Positions 53,626 through 63,537 of a stretch of DNA of 64,000 nt are shown piece after piece. How positions within the stretch are numbered: the stretch's first letter is position 1; the number at the start of each line of letters is the position of its first letter. The stretch lies in the NCBI RefSeq assembly GCF_003334855.1, contig NZ_QOWE01000006.1, positions 124,001-188,000 of the forward strand. Reading direction: 5' to 3'. The translations under genes and the position numbers were made by a program. Origin of the DNA: Larkinella punicea (GTDB lineage: Bacteria; Bacteroidota; Bacteroidia; Cytophagales; Spirosomataceae). Under the pieces are notes generated by a model, which did not search any database, was not told the origin of the DNA, and was given only the letters and a program-made list of their open reading frames with translations.

Positions 53626-56600
53626 TTACAAATCTACTTTCAGGCCAATCGTGACGACGCGCGGGATGGGGTACGAACCGTAATCGACGCCAATGAAGGC
53701 TCCGTTGGGCGCATTGCCCGAGGCATTCAATCCGTTGCTGCCGCCGGCATAATTGCTGGCACCGTAGGTCGTGTTTTCGGGGTCGTAGTTGGTGTATTTG
53801 CTCCACAGGTACACATTATCGGCATTGATGTACACGCGGGCCACGCGGAACGGGGTTTTGCGGGTCAGCGACGACGGCAGCGTATACGAAAGCCGGATGT
53901 TTTTCAGGCGGGTAAACGACGCATCCTCCACCCACAGGCTGTGAAACTGATCCTGCAAACCGGTCAGGCCGAGGGTCGCGCGGAAGTGTTTGCCGTCGCC
54001 GGGATCGGCTTCCGACCGCCAGCGGTTGTCCACGCTCGCAAACATGTTCCGGCCGTTGTTCCAGAAGCCCAGGTAGCGGAAATTCTGGTTCACAATCTCC
54101 CCGCCGTAGGTTCCCTGCAACAGAAACGAAAAGTCGAAGCCTTTGTAGGAAACCGTGTTGGTCAGACCGGCGGTGAAATCAGGTTGGAAATTGCCCAGCG
54201 AGGTGCGGTCGTCCGGTGTAATCTTGCCGTCGCCGTTCACGTCCCGGATGATCGGATCACCCGGTTTGGTTGAGCTGTAGTGCGGTGCCGCATCGACGGC
54301 CGCCTGGTTTTTAAATACGCCGTCGACCACGTAGCCGTAGAAATTGGAAATCGGCTGGCCCACTTCGGTTTTCACCGCCACGACGAAATCGGTGTAAATA
54401 ATCGGGGCGTTTGTAGGGCCTAACTGCAAAACCGTATTGCGGTTCCGGCTGACATTCAGATCCGTCGTCCAGACGACTTTTCCCGTGGTGTTTTTAGAAT
54501 TAATATTCAGCTCAATCCCCCGGTTGCGCATCCGGCCGATGTTGGTAAGTTGGGACGAAAAACCGGAAATGTCGGGCACCGGCACGTTCAGGAGCATATC
54601 GCGCGTCACCGAGTTGTAATATTCCGCCGACAACCCGATCCGGTCGTTCAGCACGCGCAGGTCAACGCCGATGTTCATCTGGCCGGTGCGTTCCCATTTC
54701 AGGTTGGTGTTCGAAATGTTGGAGATCGTCAGACCGGATGCCAGGGCGGCCCCGGAAACGTAGTTGGTCGCCGATAACAGGCTGATGGCGCCGTAATTTG
54801 GAATCTGGTTGTTCCCCGCAATCCCGTAGCTGGCGCGCACTTTCAGGCTGTTCACAAACTTGACGTTCTGCATGAACGACTCGTCCGAAATCAGCCAGCC
54901 CGCCGAAGCCGACGGGAAATAGCCCCAGCGGGTGTCACGCCCAAACCGCGAGCTACCGTCCCGGCGAATGGCCGCCGTCAGGAAATACTTGTTCTGAAAA
55001 TTGTATTGCGCCCGGCCCAGATACGAGATCATCGACCATTCGGTGGCCGTGCTGGAACCGCTGGTGACCACCCCGGCATTGAGCGTTTCGACGAGGTCGT
55101 TTGGGAAATTACCCGAGGTAACCGTCGCAAATTCATCGCGTTGTTTTTGAACCGAATAACCGGCCAGCACATTCAGGCTGTGGTCGCCGAAGCGTTTGTC
55201 ATACGTCAGCGTGTTTTCCGACAGCCAGTTTAGCATGTACGACGACTGCACGTTGCCCTCCGCCGGGAGCAATCCCGAATAGCCATAGCCCTGATTTTTA
55301 ACCCGGTACGAGTTCAGGCGGGTGTTGAACAGGTTGCCGCTGATGCTGGTCCGAAACTTCAGATCGTTGGTAATAAAGTACTCGGCAAAGGCGGTTGCGA
55401 GGGTGTTGAACGACTTGTTCTGCTTGTGGTAAAACCGGGTCAGCGAATACGGATGCCAGAGGTTCAGGTCGTTGTAGGCGACGTATTTGCTCCAGACCGA
55501 GTTGGGGTCGCGGTAGCCCAGATTGCCGTTTTCGTTGTAAACCGGAAAAATCGGATCGCTCTGAATCGCCAGACTGACGACGTCGCTTTTGCCCTGCGTC
55601 CCTTCCGTCCGATCAAAAACCGTCGTTGCGCTCAGGTTCAGCCCCAGCGAAAATTTGTCCGAAACCGTGTGTTTGATATTGGTGCGAAGGGCCAGCCGTT
55701 TGTAATAGTTTTCATCCAGAACCGCCTGCTGATCGAGGTATGATCCCGAAAACAGAAACTGGGTTTTCTCGGTTCCGCCCGAAACTGAAAGCTGCGCGTT
55801 GTGCGACGGAGCCACGCGAAACATGACGTCCTGCCAGTCGGTGCCTTTGCCAAATTGCTGCGGATTATTGATAAAGTCTTCCGGGATGCGGTACGTCGAG
55901 GGCCGGGCACTGTTGGGGTCCGAGGCTTTGTTGACAGCCGGATTCAGGTCGACCCAGGCGTTGTTGTGGGCGTCGATGTAATACCCGATCCACTGCTGGG
56001 CGTCCATCATCGGCACTTTCCGGATCACCGACTGCGTGCCGTATTCGTAGCCCGCGCTGATGCTGGTTTTGCCGACTTTACCGAGTTTAGTCGTGATTAA
56101 AACAACGCCGTTGGCCCCGCGCGAGCCATAAATGGCTGCGGATGAAGCATCTTTCAGAACATCGACCGACTCAATATCCTGCGGATTGATCAGGTTCAGG
56201 TTGAAGTTTTCGAGCGGAACACCATCCACCACGAACAGCGGAGTCGTACCGGCGGTGATGGAACTGACGCCCCGAATCCGGATAATGGGCGAAACGCCCG
56301 GCGCTCCCTGCGACTGCGTGATGTTGACCCCGGCAATTTTGCCCGCCAGCGACTGAGTAACATTGCTGAAGGAGCGGTCTTTGAACTCATTAAAGCCCAC
56401 CGAGGCCACCGCGCCGGTGATGGCCCGTTTGCTTTGCGTACCGTAACCCACCACGACTACTTCATTAAGCGTCTTGTTGGATGGAAGCATGGAAACGTCG
56501 ATCACCGAGCGGTTGCTGACCGGAATTTCCTGGGTTTCGTAGCTGATGGAGCTAAAGACCAGCGTCGAGTTGTCGTTGGCGGAAAGGGAATAGGCACCCT

Positions 56601-56799
56601 CCTGATTCGAAATCGTACCGCTGGTGGCGGATTTGATCAGCACGGAAACGCCCGGTAGCGGTTTTCCGTTTTCGTCGGTGACCTTCCCCGTAATGGTAAG
56701 GGATTTGGTCTGTGCGAATACCTGAACAAAAGAAAAACAAAGTAAAGTAAAGATCACGCTGGCTCGCCAGGATCTTCGGGAGGTAAGAGTAGAGCTCAT
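53626..56799 (-). CDS. SusC-like TonB-dependent outer-membrane transporter
   Basis: A 1057-residue SusC/RagA family protein. Signal segment SVIFTLLCFSFVQVFAQ, carboxypeptidase-like domain ITGKVTDENGKPLPGVSVLI, SusC signature VVVVGYGTQSKRAITGAVAS, plug with GSRGANGVVLITTKLGKVG, and a barrel ending in PRVVTIGLKVDL. I chose ATG 56799 (MSSTLTSRRS) because it places the signal peptide correctly; the frame opens up to 56862. It is the first gene of the minus-strand utilisation locus and divergent from the DUF5060-type hydrolase. Confidence 0.95.
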   Translation of the reverse strand: MSSTLTSRRSWRASVIFTLLCFSFVQVFAQTKSLTITGKVTDENGKPLPGVSVLIKSATSGTISNQEGAYSLSANDNSTLVFSSISYETQEIPVSNRSVIDVSMLPSNKTLNEVVVVGYGTQSKRAITGAVASVGFNEFKDRSFSNVTQSLAGKIAGVNITQSQGAPGVSPIIRIRGVSSITAGTTPLFVVDGVPLENFNLNLINPQDIESVDVLKDASSAAIYGSRGANGVVLITTKLGKVGKTSISAGYEYGTQSVIRKVPMMDAQQWIGYYIDAHNNAWVDLNPAVNKASDPNSARPSTYRIPEDFINNPQQFGKGTDWQDVMFRVAPSHNAQLSVSGGTEKTQFLFSGSYLDQQAVLDENYYKRLALRTNIKHTVSDKFSLGLNLSATTVFDRTEGTQGKSDVVSLAIQSDPIFPVYNENGNLGYRDPNSVWSKYVAYNDLNLWHPYSLTRFYHKQNKSFNTLATAFAEYFITNDLKFRTSISGNLFNTRLNSYRVKNQGYGYSGLLPAEGNVQSSYMLNWLSENTLTYDKRFGDHSLNVLAGYSVQKQRDEFATVTSGNFPNDLVETLNAGVVTSGSSTATEWSMISYLGRAQYNFQNKYFLTAAIRRDGSSRFGRDTRWGYFPSASAGWLISDESFMQNVKFVNSLKVRASYGIAGNNQIPNYGAISLLSATNYVSGAALASGLTISNISNTNLKWERTGQMNIGVDLRVLNDRIGLSAEYYNSVTRDMLLNVPVPDISGFSSQLTNIGRMRNRGIELNINSKNTTGKVVWTTDLNVSRNRNTVLQLGPTNAPIIYTDFVVAVKTEVGQPISNFYGYVVDGVFKNQAAVDAAPHYSSTKPGDPIIRDVNGDGKITPDDRTSLGNFQPDFTAGLTNTVSYKGFDFSFLLQGTYGGEIVNQNFRYLGFWNNGRNMFASVDNRWRSEADPGDGKHFRATLGLTGLQDQFHSLWVEDASFTRLKNIRLSYTLPSSLTRKTPFRVARVYINADNVYLWSKYTNYDPENTTYGASNYAGGSNGLNASGNAPNGAFIGVDYGSYPIPRVVTIGLKVDL

Positions 56800-56968
56800 C
56801 GTACTGGATTTGTTAAAATGTTCATAGAAATGATCAATTGAATCCGAATAAATTACCAGCAAATAGTGAATGGTTTAAAGTACGTTAGGTTGGTATTTTC
56901 TTATTTTTTCTTAAAAGTATTTCGTTTTATTTGTTTTACTTTGTTTTTTAAAAATATTTTCTTGAATT

Positions 56969-58582
56969 ATGTCCAGACAAGCTCAATTCCGGCTTTTGTG
57001 TTTTTTCTTCATAGGTTCTCCGCTGTATCTGATCGCGCAAGGAACGGTGGCTTCCGAAAACGCCGTTGAAAAATGGGGGGTCTACGAGATTACCTTATCG
57101 GGGCCAACGGCTGGCAATCCCTTTACGGACGTTTGGCTAACAGCCGAGTTCTCGTCGGGTGAGAAGAAGGTGAAAACGACCGGTTTTTACGACGGCGACG
57201 GCGTGTATAAAATCCGGTTCATGCCGGAAGCGACGGGGCAATGGTCGTACCGGACATCCAGCAACGTCAAAGCATTGAGTGGAAAAAAAGGAAGCTTTAC
57301 GTGCCACGCGCCTTCTGCGACGAACCACGGCCCGGTCAGCGTCCGGAACATGTACCACTTTCAGTACGCCAACGGAAAACCGTATTACCCCTTCGGTACG
57401 ACGGCGTATGCCTGGACGCACCAGCCCGAGCCGTTGCAGGAACAGACGTTGACCACCTTGAAAAATTCGTCGTTCAATAAAATCAGAATGTGCGTATTCC
57501 CGAAAACGTACAGTTACGTGGAGGAAGAACCGGCCCTTTTTGCGTACGAAGAGAAAGGCCGCACCAAACGCCCCAACGGTTCTACGAAATACGAATGGGA
57601 TTTTACGCGCTTCAATCCGGCGTTTTTCCGGCACCTGGAAAAGCGCATTTCAGACCTTGCCAAACTGAATATCGAAGCTGATCTGATCATTTTTCATCCG
57701 TACGACAAAGGCCGCTGGGGATTCGACAGCATGGGCGTGAAGAATGATTTATTCTACATCAAGTATCTGGTAGCCAGATTGTCAGCGTATCAGAATGTGT
57801 GGTGGTCGATGGCGAATGAATTTGATTTCATCAAAACGAAATCGCGTGAAGCCTGGGATGTCTACAGCAAAGCCGTGGTAGAAGCCGATCCGTATCATCA
57901 CCTTTGTTCGATCCACAACGGCACGGAATATTACGACAACTGGAAACCGTATTTCACGCACGTCAGCATTCAGAACGGTTCGACGGTGGAAGATTTTGGG
58001 CGGGCGGTTCTGTTGCGCGATGCCTACCGAAAACCGGTGATCTACGACGAGGTCTGTTACGAAGGGAACCTCCCGCAGCGCTGGGGAAGGCTGAGTCCGG
58101 AGGAAATGACGGAGACGTTCTGGCAAGGCGTGATAGCCGGCACCTACGTGACGCACGGCGAAACGTACCGGACGCCGGGCGACACCATCTTCTGGGCCGA
58201 AGGCGGCCGATTCCACGGGCAAAGTCCGGCCCGGATCGGTTTTCTGCGAAATCTGCTGGAGCAGCAACCCGGCCCGGTTGAACTGGCGGACCCCTGGAAA
58301 GACCACCAGACCTGCCAGTCCGACAGCGCGCATTACCTGATTTATTTGGGGAAACAGATGCCGCCGGAATGGGTGTTCAGTCTGCCGAAAAAAGGCGCAC
58401 CACCCACCGGAGCGGTTTTCAAAGCCGAACTCATCGACACCTGGAACATGACCATTACGCCCGTTTCGGACACCTTCCGGCTGGGGGAAGCCAAAGATTA
58501 CCGGGTGTATGACGAAGGATTTAAGAGAATTCGCCTGCCTGCCAAACCGTATCAGGCGATTCGGCTGACGCAGATCAAATAG
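56969..58582 (+). CDS. DUF5060/DUF4038/DUF5605-type secreted glycoside hydrolase
   Basis: A 537-residue protein with a signal peptide (LLCFFFIGSPLYLIAQG). An N-terminal DUF5060 beta-sandwich (VEKWGVYEITLSGPTAGNPF, FMPEATGQWSYRTSSN) is followed by a TIM barrel of DUF4038 type (GKPYYPFGTTAYAWTH, FNKIRMCVFPKTYSYV) and a C-terminal DUF5605-like sandwich. E284 in WWSMANEFDF is a likely acid/base and E361 in IYDEVCYEG a likely nucleophile. DUF4038 barrels include the RG-II apiosidase family GH140, but this protein is only a relative. It is divergent from SusC across 169 bp. Confidence 0.85.
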   Translation: MSRQAQFRLLCFFFIGSPLYLIAQGTVASENAVEKWGVYEITLSGPTAGNPFTDVWLTAEFSSGEKKVKTTGFYDGDGVYKIRFMPEATGQWSYRTSSNVKALSGKKGSFTCHAPSATNHGPVSVRNMYHFQYANGKPYYPFGTTAYAWTHQPEPLQEQTLTTLKNSSFNKIRMCVFPKTYSYVEEEPALFAYEEKGRTKRPNGSTKYEWDFTRFNPAFFRHLEKRISDLAKLNIEADLIIFHPYDKGRWGFDSMGVKNDLFYIKYLVARLSAYQNVWWSMANEFDFIKTKSREAWDVYSKAVVEADPYHHLCSIHNGTEYYDNWKPYFTHVSIQNGSTVEDFGRAVLLRDAYRKPVIYDEVCYEGNLPQRWGRLSPEEMTETFWQGVIAGTYVTHGETYRTPGDTIFWAEGGRFHGQSPARIGFLRNLLEQQPGPVELADPWKDHQTCQSDSAHYLIYLGKQMPPEWVFSLPKKGAPPTGAVFKAELIDTWNMTITPVSDTFRLGEAKDYRVYDEGFKRIRLPAKPYQAIRLTQIK

Positions 58583-58896
58583 GAATTGGGTTTCGGTTTT
58601 TATGTTTTATTTGTGAATAGTGGGAATGGAGAATGAATTGGAAAAGAGACAAATCCAGCCCCCGGTTTCAACCGTGGGTCTTTGAGGACAAAACCGAATC
58701 TGCAAAAACCGTTTTAACGGTTTCAGGATCTCAAAACCGTTAAAACGGTTTCAAAATTTGGGTGGATATTTCGCGAAACCCCACGGTTGAAACCGTGGGC
58801 TGGGTAACAAACCGGAACGTTGATAATGAATCGATAGCGAAGGGAAAATTTCTTTTTGTTACTTTTGATAAATTCAGGAAGTTTAGATAAAACCGT
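58583..58896. repeat. Intergenic region with a large imperfect palindrome (58655-58804) before the DeoR gene
   Basis: A 314-bp gap without a gene. Outer arms CCAGCCC plus CGGTTTCAACCGTGGG (from 58655) pair with CCCACGGTTGAAACCGTGGG plus CTGG (to 58804). Inner arms AAACCGTTTTAACGGTTT and AAAACCGTTAAAACGGTTT are near-palindromic. The CACGGTTGAAACCGTGGG block is shared with 39123-39142. The last 90 bp hold the DeoR promoter region. Confidence 0.75.
58860..58867 (+). promoter_or_regulatory. Candidate -7 box of the DeoR-family gene
   Basis: TACTTTTG matches TAnnTTTG and lies 29 bp upstream of the ATG at 58897. No TTG is present at the usual spacing, so only half of the promoter is recognisable. 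Confidence 0.35.
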
Positions 58897-59661
58897 ATGC
58901 TACCGAATCAACGTCGGGATAAAATACTTGAATTGCTGAAGGAAGACGGCTCCGCCAAGATCGTCAACCTGGCCCGAATCTTTAAGGTGACGGAAGTAAC
59001 GATTCGTCAGGACATTGAAAAACTGGAAAAAGACGGGCTGGTGATCAAGGACCACGGCGGAGCCTACCTGAAAAACGTGGAAGACCAGGTGCGGACGGTG
59101 TCGCTGGGAAATCAGGAGAACATCGACAAAAAGGAACGCATCGCGAGCAAGTGCCTGGAATTCATCGAAAGTGGTGACACCATCATTCTGGATTCGGGTT
59201 CGACCACCACCGAAATCGCCAAAAAACTGCGCGGCTACCGAAACCTCACGGTGATCACCAACGCCCTGAACATCGCCCTGATTCTGGGCGCCGAAACCGG
59301 CATCGAGGTCATCATGACCGGCGGGGAGTTTAAACCGCCCACGCTGTCGCTGACGGGCCAGAAAGCCGCCGATTTTTTCAAAGGCATCAACGTCCAGAAG
59401 CTGTTTCTGGCCACAGCGGGAATCTCGCTCAAGGCGGGATTAACCTATCCGAGCATCAGTGACTTAGTCGTAAAAAAAGCCATGATCGATGCCGCCGATG
59501 TAACCTATCTGGTGGCCGATTCGACCAAAATTGGCAAAAGTGCCTTCGCCAGCCTGGGGGCCTTGTCGCTGATCGATTACATCATCACCGACGCGACGAT
59601 TCAGGAAAAATACAAACAGGTGTTCCACGACAACGAGATTGAACTGATCATTGCACCGTAG
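58897..59661 (+). CDS. DeoR-family transcriptional regulator
   Basis: A 254-residue regulator of standard length. The N-terminal helix-turn-helix is residues about 4-58: RRDKILELLKEDGSAKIVNL and VTEVTIRQDIEKLEKDG. The DeoRC sugar-phosphate-sensing domain follows, with GDTIILDSGSTTTEIAKKLR and LVADSTKIGKSAFASLGAL. Such proteins repress sugar-catabolic genes until a phosphorylated intermediate binds. It stands alone between two minus/plus units; its targets may be the neighbouring pectin genes (inference). Confidence 0.93.
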   Translation: MLPNQRRDKILELLKEDGSAKIVNLARIFKVTEVTIRQDIEKLEKDGLVIKDHGGAYLKNVEDQVRTVSLGNQENIDKKERIASKCLEFIESGDTIILDSGSTTTEIAKKLRGYRNLTVITNALNIALILGAETGIEVIMTGGEFKPPTLSLTGQKAADFFKGINVQKLFLATAGISLKAGLTYPSISDLVVKKAMIDAADVTYLVADSTKIGKSAFASLGALSLIDYIITDATIQEKYKQVFHDNEIELIIAP

Positions 59662-59704
59662 CGGATCACATCCATCTGCCGGCGGGTGAAGCAAAATAGG
59701 TGCA

Positions 59705-59716
59705 GTTGTTGACAAC
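59705..59716. promoter_or_regulatory. Short perfect inverted repeat upstream of the NmrA-like gene
   Basis: GTTGT-TG-ACAAC forms a 5-bp perfect dyad about 85 bp before the ATG at 59802. It could be a small operator; the length alone is weak evidence. Confidence 0.2.
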
Positions 59717-59801
59717 GTATCCACTATTGTCCTAACTTGGGGGCTCTGTGCCATTCGGTATGGAACGTTCTGTTTCTAAACTCCTAAACTCAAAAATACT
59801 C

Positions 59802-60752
59802 ATGTCCGAGAAAAAGATTATTGCCATTTTCGGGGCTACCGGTGCCCAGGGGGGCGGACTTGCCAGAGCCATCCTCCATGATAAAAACAGTGAGTTTGCC
59901 GTTCGGGCCATTACGCGGGATACCAGTTCCGATAAGGCAAAGGAACTGGCCCAATTGGGAGCCGAGGTGGTCGTGGCTGACATTGATGATGAGCAAAGCC
60001 TGCGCCAGGCCCTGGAGGGGACCTATGGGGCCTTTTTCGTAACCTTTTTCTGGGCGCATTTTTCGCCGGAGCGGGAATACAATGAAGCCCGCAGCATGGC
60101 CCAGGCGGCTAAACAGGCCGGGCTGAAGCATGTGATCTGGTCGACGCTGGAAGATACCCGCGAGTGGATTCCCCTGGACGATGACCGGATGCCAACCCTT
60201 CAAGGCAAATACAAAGTGCCGCATTTTGATGCGAAAGGCGAAGCCGACCAGTTCTTTACCGATTTAGGCGTACCGACTACCTTCCTCCGGGCTTCTTTTT
60301 ACTGGGAAAACTTCATCTATTTCGGAGCCGGGCCTAAAAAGGGACCCGATGACAGGCTGTATCTGACCTTGCCGATGGCTGATAAGAAGATGGCCGGTGT
60401 GGCTTCCGAAGATATTGGCAAAACCGCTTATGCCATTTTCCAGGGAGGTACGGAATTCGTTGGGAAGACCATCGGCGTGGCGGGGGATCAATTGACGGGT
60501 CAGGAAATGGCTGCGAAACTTTCCAAAGCGATCGGGCAGGAGGTCATCTACAACTACGTTACGCCGGAAGTATACCGGGGCTTTGGCTTCCCGGGAGCCG
60601 ACGATATGGGCAATATGTTCCAGTTCTACCGTGATTTCGACGAGGTGTGCAACAAAGTCCGGGATGTAAGCTACTCCCGGGAGTTGAACCCCGAATTACA
60701 GTCGTTTGATGCCTGGCTGGAGCAAAACGCCGGGCGTATTCCGCTGGACTAA
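59802..60752 (+). CDS. NmrA-like NAD(P)-binding family protein
   Basis: A 316-residue Rossmann-fold protein of the atypical short-chain dehydrogenase (NmrA/HSCARG) type. The glycine motif is FGATGAQGGGLARAIL (residues 10-25), followed by GAEVVVADIDDEQSLRQAL and GLKHVIWSTLEDTREWIP, the usual NmrA landmarks. These proteins bind NAD(P)(H) and often act as redox sensors rather than enzymes. I chose ATG 59802 (MSEKKIIAIFGATG); the longer frame from 59748 adds residues not seen in the family. No functional link to the surrounding pectin genes is evident. Confidence 0.9.
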   Translation: MSEKKIIAIFGATGAQGGGLARAILHDKNSEFAVRAITRDTSSDKAKELAQLGAEVVVADIDDEQSLRQALEGTYGAFFVTFFWAHFSPEREYNEARSMAQAAKQAGLKHVIWSTLEDTREWIPLDDDRMPTLQGKYKVPHFDAKGEADQFFTDLGVPTTFLRASFYWENFIYFGAGPKKGPDDRLYLTLPMADKKMAGVASEDIGKTAYAIFQGGTEFVGKTIGVAGDQLTGQEMAAKLSKAIGQEVIYNYVTPEVYRGFGFPGADDMGNMFQFYRDFDEVCNKVRDVSYSRELNPELQSFDAWLEQNAGRIPLD

Positions 60753-60786
60753 AGGCCCGGCTCAGAACATCGACTGGCTATTGGTG

Positions 60787-63537
60787 TTACTCAAACAGCC
60801 AGTCGATGTTCTTTTTATTACCTGCCAGGCCCGCATCAAAAACCGGGATGTCCTGATTGCCGTCCATAAAACCGAGCAGCAAACAGGCTCCTTTTCCCAG
60901 ATTCAGGGTGTGCGTTCCCGCTTTGAACGAATACGTATGCACATTGACGGGCGGAAAGCCATCCACCAGAACGGCGTTCGAAATTTTGATTTCCGACTGC
61001 CCGTAGTCGTTGGCGCTGGCGTCGGTTTCCAGTTCCGGCGCGGGTAGGTAGTTGGGGTTCTTTTCGGTAAAAAAACCGACCAGCAGTTTGACGGGTTGGC
61101 TGGCCGTAAAGGTCAGGCTCGTGCGTTCCGACTGCTGTGTCGATTTTGCCAGTTGCAAGCCTTTCAGATTCTTCAATTCCTCCGCTACCGCAGCGATGGC
61201 AACGCTGGTATCGGAAAAAATACGCTGCCCTTTTGCAACGGCATACGTCTCCACCGTCGGGCTTTGAATCGTAACAGCGGCCGGGTTGAACAACACGGGC
61301 TGTTTGTCCACGGTAGCCGGAGCCGATTTCAGCGAGTCGATCACGGACTTAAACCGCGTCAGTTCTTTTTGGTAAACCGGCAGTATTTCTTCCCACGTTT
61401 TGAAGGTTCCATCGACACCCCGCATCGGAATTTTGCGCTGCTTCGTTTGCATACTGTTGGCGTACAGGTACGTATCTTTCGTTAGCTTCACCAGATCCGT
61501 ATAATGTTCCACACTGCTTTCCAGCAGCGGAACGGCTTTTTCCAGATCGCGGACGTCGGTTGAATACTTGTATTTCAAAACCGCCAGGGCCGCCCGGGCT
61601 TTCTGGGCGTAGAAGTTCGCCATCGCATTCTGGGCGTAGACGTCATTTTTCAGACGGTCAAATTCAGCCTTGTTTTTAGTCACTGCACCAGCCGCTTTGT
61701 CAATGGCAGCCACGGCTTTTTTGCCGTGTTCAATCACTTCATCCGCCACCTGAACCGGCGTTTCGCCCCGGTGTTTTTCCTGTTTCGATTCCTTCTCGGC
61801 GTATTCGATAATCATTTCACCCTCAGGGGCTTCTGATTCATACATAAGCGTAAACAGCCCGTAGCGGAACGGATTGATGAGCTGCGTCATCAACATGCCC
61901 AGCGTGAGGGTCTGGCGGTTGCCGTCGGTGATGCCGTAGCGTCGCAACAGTTTCGGTGAAATCTCGCCGGTTTCTTCGTAGGCTTCCAGTACGTCCTTGC
62001 CTTTGTCGGACGGCAAACCGTATTGATCCGCCAGTTGGTTGCCCCAGTAGGTGACCTCTGTCGGCCGGTCCCGTTCAGAATTCCAGGCGTAGCGCGCCCA
62101 GGTTTTGTACCAGATCCAGTCGCGGTCGAGCTGGAGCAGGCGGGGAGCGGTTTTATCGGCGGTATAGGGCCAGTCCCAGTACGACGCCTGTGGGTACAGA
62201 TGCAGGCCATTCGCGCCATACACTTTGTGCATCGCCTGAACGGACTTCTGAATAAAATCGGGCGAACCGTACCGGAAAGGCTCCAGATTGGCCAGAATAT
62301 GCACATTTTCAACGTGAACCGTACCGATGCTGCTTAACGTCCGGTGCAAATCCGCCCATTTGCCGCGGGGCGTGTAGGTCGTCAGGGCTTCGCCATTGTA
62401 CTTCGCCATCGTGTACAGATTTTTGTAGAGCGGCAGGGCGGCTTTCATCACGCGGGGCGCATCGGAATCGTGGGCGCGTAGCACAATCGGCGGTTCAGCA
62501 GTTTGGCCGAGGGCTTTCAGTCCGGCTTTGACGCCCGGAATAATCGTTTTGGTGAACCAGTCGACGTCATCCTGCCCGACACCTTCCATTGCTTCGCCGA
62601 GGGTGATGAGCAGGCCGACATTCGGGTATTTCTGAACAAACGCGGCAATGGATTTTTGGGTATAATCCGCGATGAGCGGGGTGATGGGGCGGTTTCGATC
62701 CTGGGTTTTGAGGTTGTGTTTTTCGGCAAACGGTTTTGAAAGAATGATGTTGTAGAACATCTGAATGACCCAGATGCCGCGTTTGTCGGCTTCGGCGGTC
62801 AGGAACCGGAACATTTCTTCGTTTCTCCGGAACGTCGCGTCATCTACTTCAACGGCGTAGGGATAGTCTTTCAGCCGAACCAGTGACGCAAAGGGGTGGC
62901 CGTTCCACAAATACAGGGAGTTATAGCGGTTTTCAGCCATCTGATCCAGGTACCGAATCCAGAGTGCTTTGTCATACAGCCACGGGAAGGTTTCGGGCGT
63001 GTACGGATATTCATACACCTCGCGACCAGGGAGATACACCGGTTTCTGAATGCCCACGGCCGTGCCCCGAAGCACCATTTCCGGCTGGTCACGCAGGCTG
63101 ATCGTTTCGGGAAGCTGGCCGGTTTCGCTGATTTTTTCAGCCAGTTCCAGACAGCCGTACAAGACACCGGACGGGTCGGTTCCCGCAATCAGCAGCGGAT
63201 TCTGCGCGTCTCTCCGAATGGCAAAGCTTTCTTTGACTGGGTTTGGGTTTGCCGTTAATCTATAACGCAAAGCAACCGGTTTGACGTTGGCATCAGACCA
63301 TAACCCAATGACAATCTGCTGACTACCCTTCGCCGGAACGCCCTTGAAAAACGTAGTTTGATAACCGGCTTTGGTCAGCGCCTGTTTGAGTTTTTCGACA
63401 CCAAAGGTGACGCGAACGTGGGCCGAAACCGGCGTGACGATGGTGACTTTTTTGCCGGTTTCCTGCGCAATGACTGATGCGATGCCTGGGAAGAAGAAAA
63501 GAATGGAAAATAGAAGAATTTTAGCGTAGCGGTTCAT
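60787..63537 (-). CDS. Large secreted hydrolase with GH67/alpha-glucuronidase-like N-terminus (putative alpha-galacturonidase)
   Basis: A 916-residue protein with signal peptide (ILLFSILFFFPGIASVIAQ). The N-terminal hexosaminidase/GH67N-like domain (QQIVIGLWSDANVKPV, LIAGTDPSGVLYGCLELAEK) precedes a TIM barrel: ENRYNSLYLWNGHPFASLVR, NVGLLITLGEAMEGVGQ, VENVHILANLEPFRYGSPDF and LHLYPQASYWDWPYTADK. A long helical segment follows (about 590-720), then a C-terminal sandwich. Family members in pectin-degrading Bacteroidota are annotated as alpha-D-galacturonidases, which I recall but cannot verify here. E in LGEAMEGVG is a candidate acid residue. It converges on the NmrA-like gene. Confidence 0.7.
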   Translation of the reverse strand: MNRYAKILLFSILFFFPGIASVIAQETGKKVTIVTPVSAHVRVTFGVEKLKQALTKAGYQTTFFKGVPAKGSQQIVIGLWSDANVKPVALRYRLTANPNPVKESFAIRRDAQNPLLIAGTDPSGVLYGCLELAEKISETGQLPETISLRDQPEMVLRGTAVGIQKPVYLPGREVYEYPYTPETFPWLYDKALWIRYLDQMAENRYNSLYLWNGHPFASLVRLKDYPYAVEVDDATFRRNEEMFRFLTAEADKRGIWVIQMFYNIILSKPFAEKHNLKTQDRNRPITPLIADYTQKSIAAFVQKYPNVGLLITLGEAMEGVGQDDVDWFTKTIIPGVKAGLKALGQTAEPPIVLRAHDSDAPRVMKAALPLYKNLYTMAKYNGEALTTYTPRGKWADLHRTLSSIGTVHVENVHILANLEPFRYGSPDFIQKSVQAMHKVYGANGLHLYPQASYWDWPYTADKTAPRLLQLDRDWIWYKTWARYAWNSERDRPTEVTYWGNQLADQYGLPSDKGKDVLEAYEETGEISPKLLRRYGITDGNRQTLTLGMLMTQLINPFRYGLFTLMYESEAPEGEMIIEYAEKESKQEKHRGETPVQVADEVIEHGKKAVAAIDKAAGAVTKNKAEFDRLKNDVYAQNAMANFYAQKARAALAVLKYKYSTDVRDLEKAVPLLESSVEHYTDLVKLTKDTYLYANSMQTKQRKIPMRGVDGTFKTWEEILPVYQKELTRFKSVIDSLKSAPATVDKQPVLFNPAAVTIQSPTVETYAVAKGQRIFSDTSVAIAAVAEELKNLKGLQLAKSTQQSERTSLTFTASQPVKLLVGFFTEKNPNYLPAPELETDASANDYGQSEIKISNAVLVDGFPPVNVHTYSFKAGTHTLNLGKGACLLLGFMDGNQDIPVFDAGLAGNKKNIDWLFE

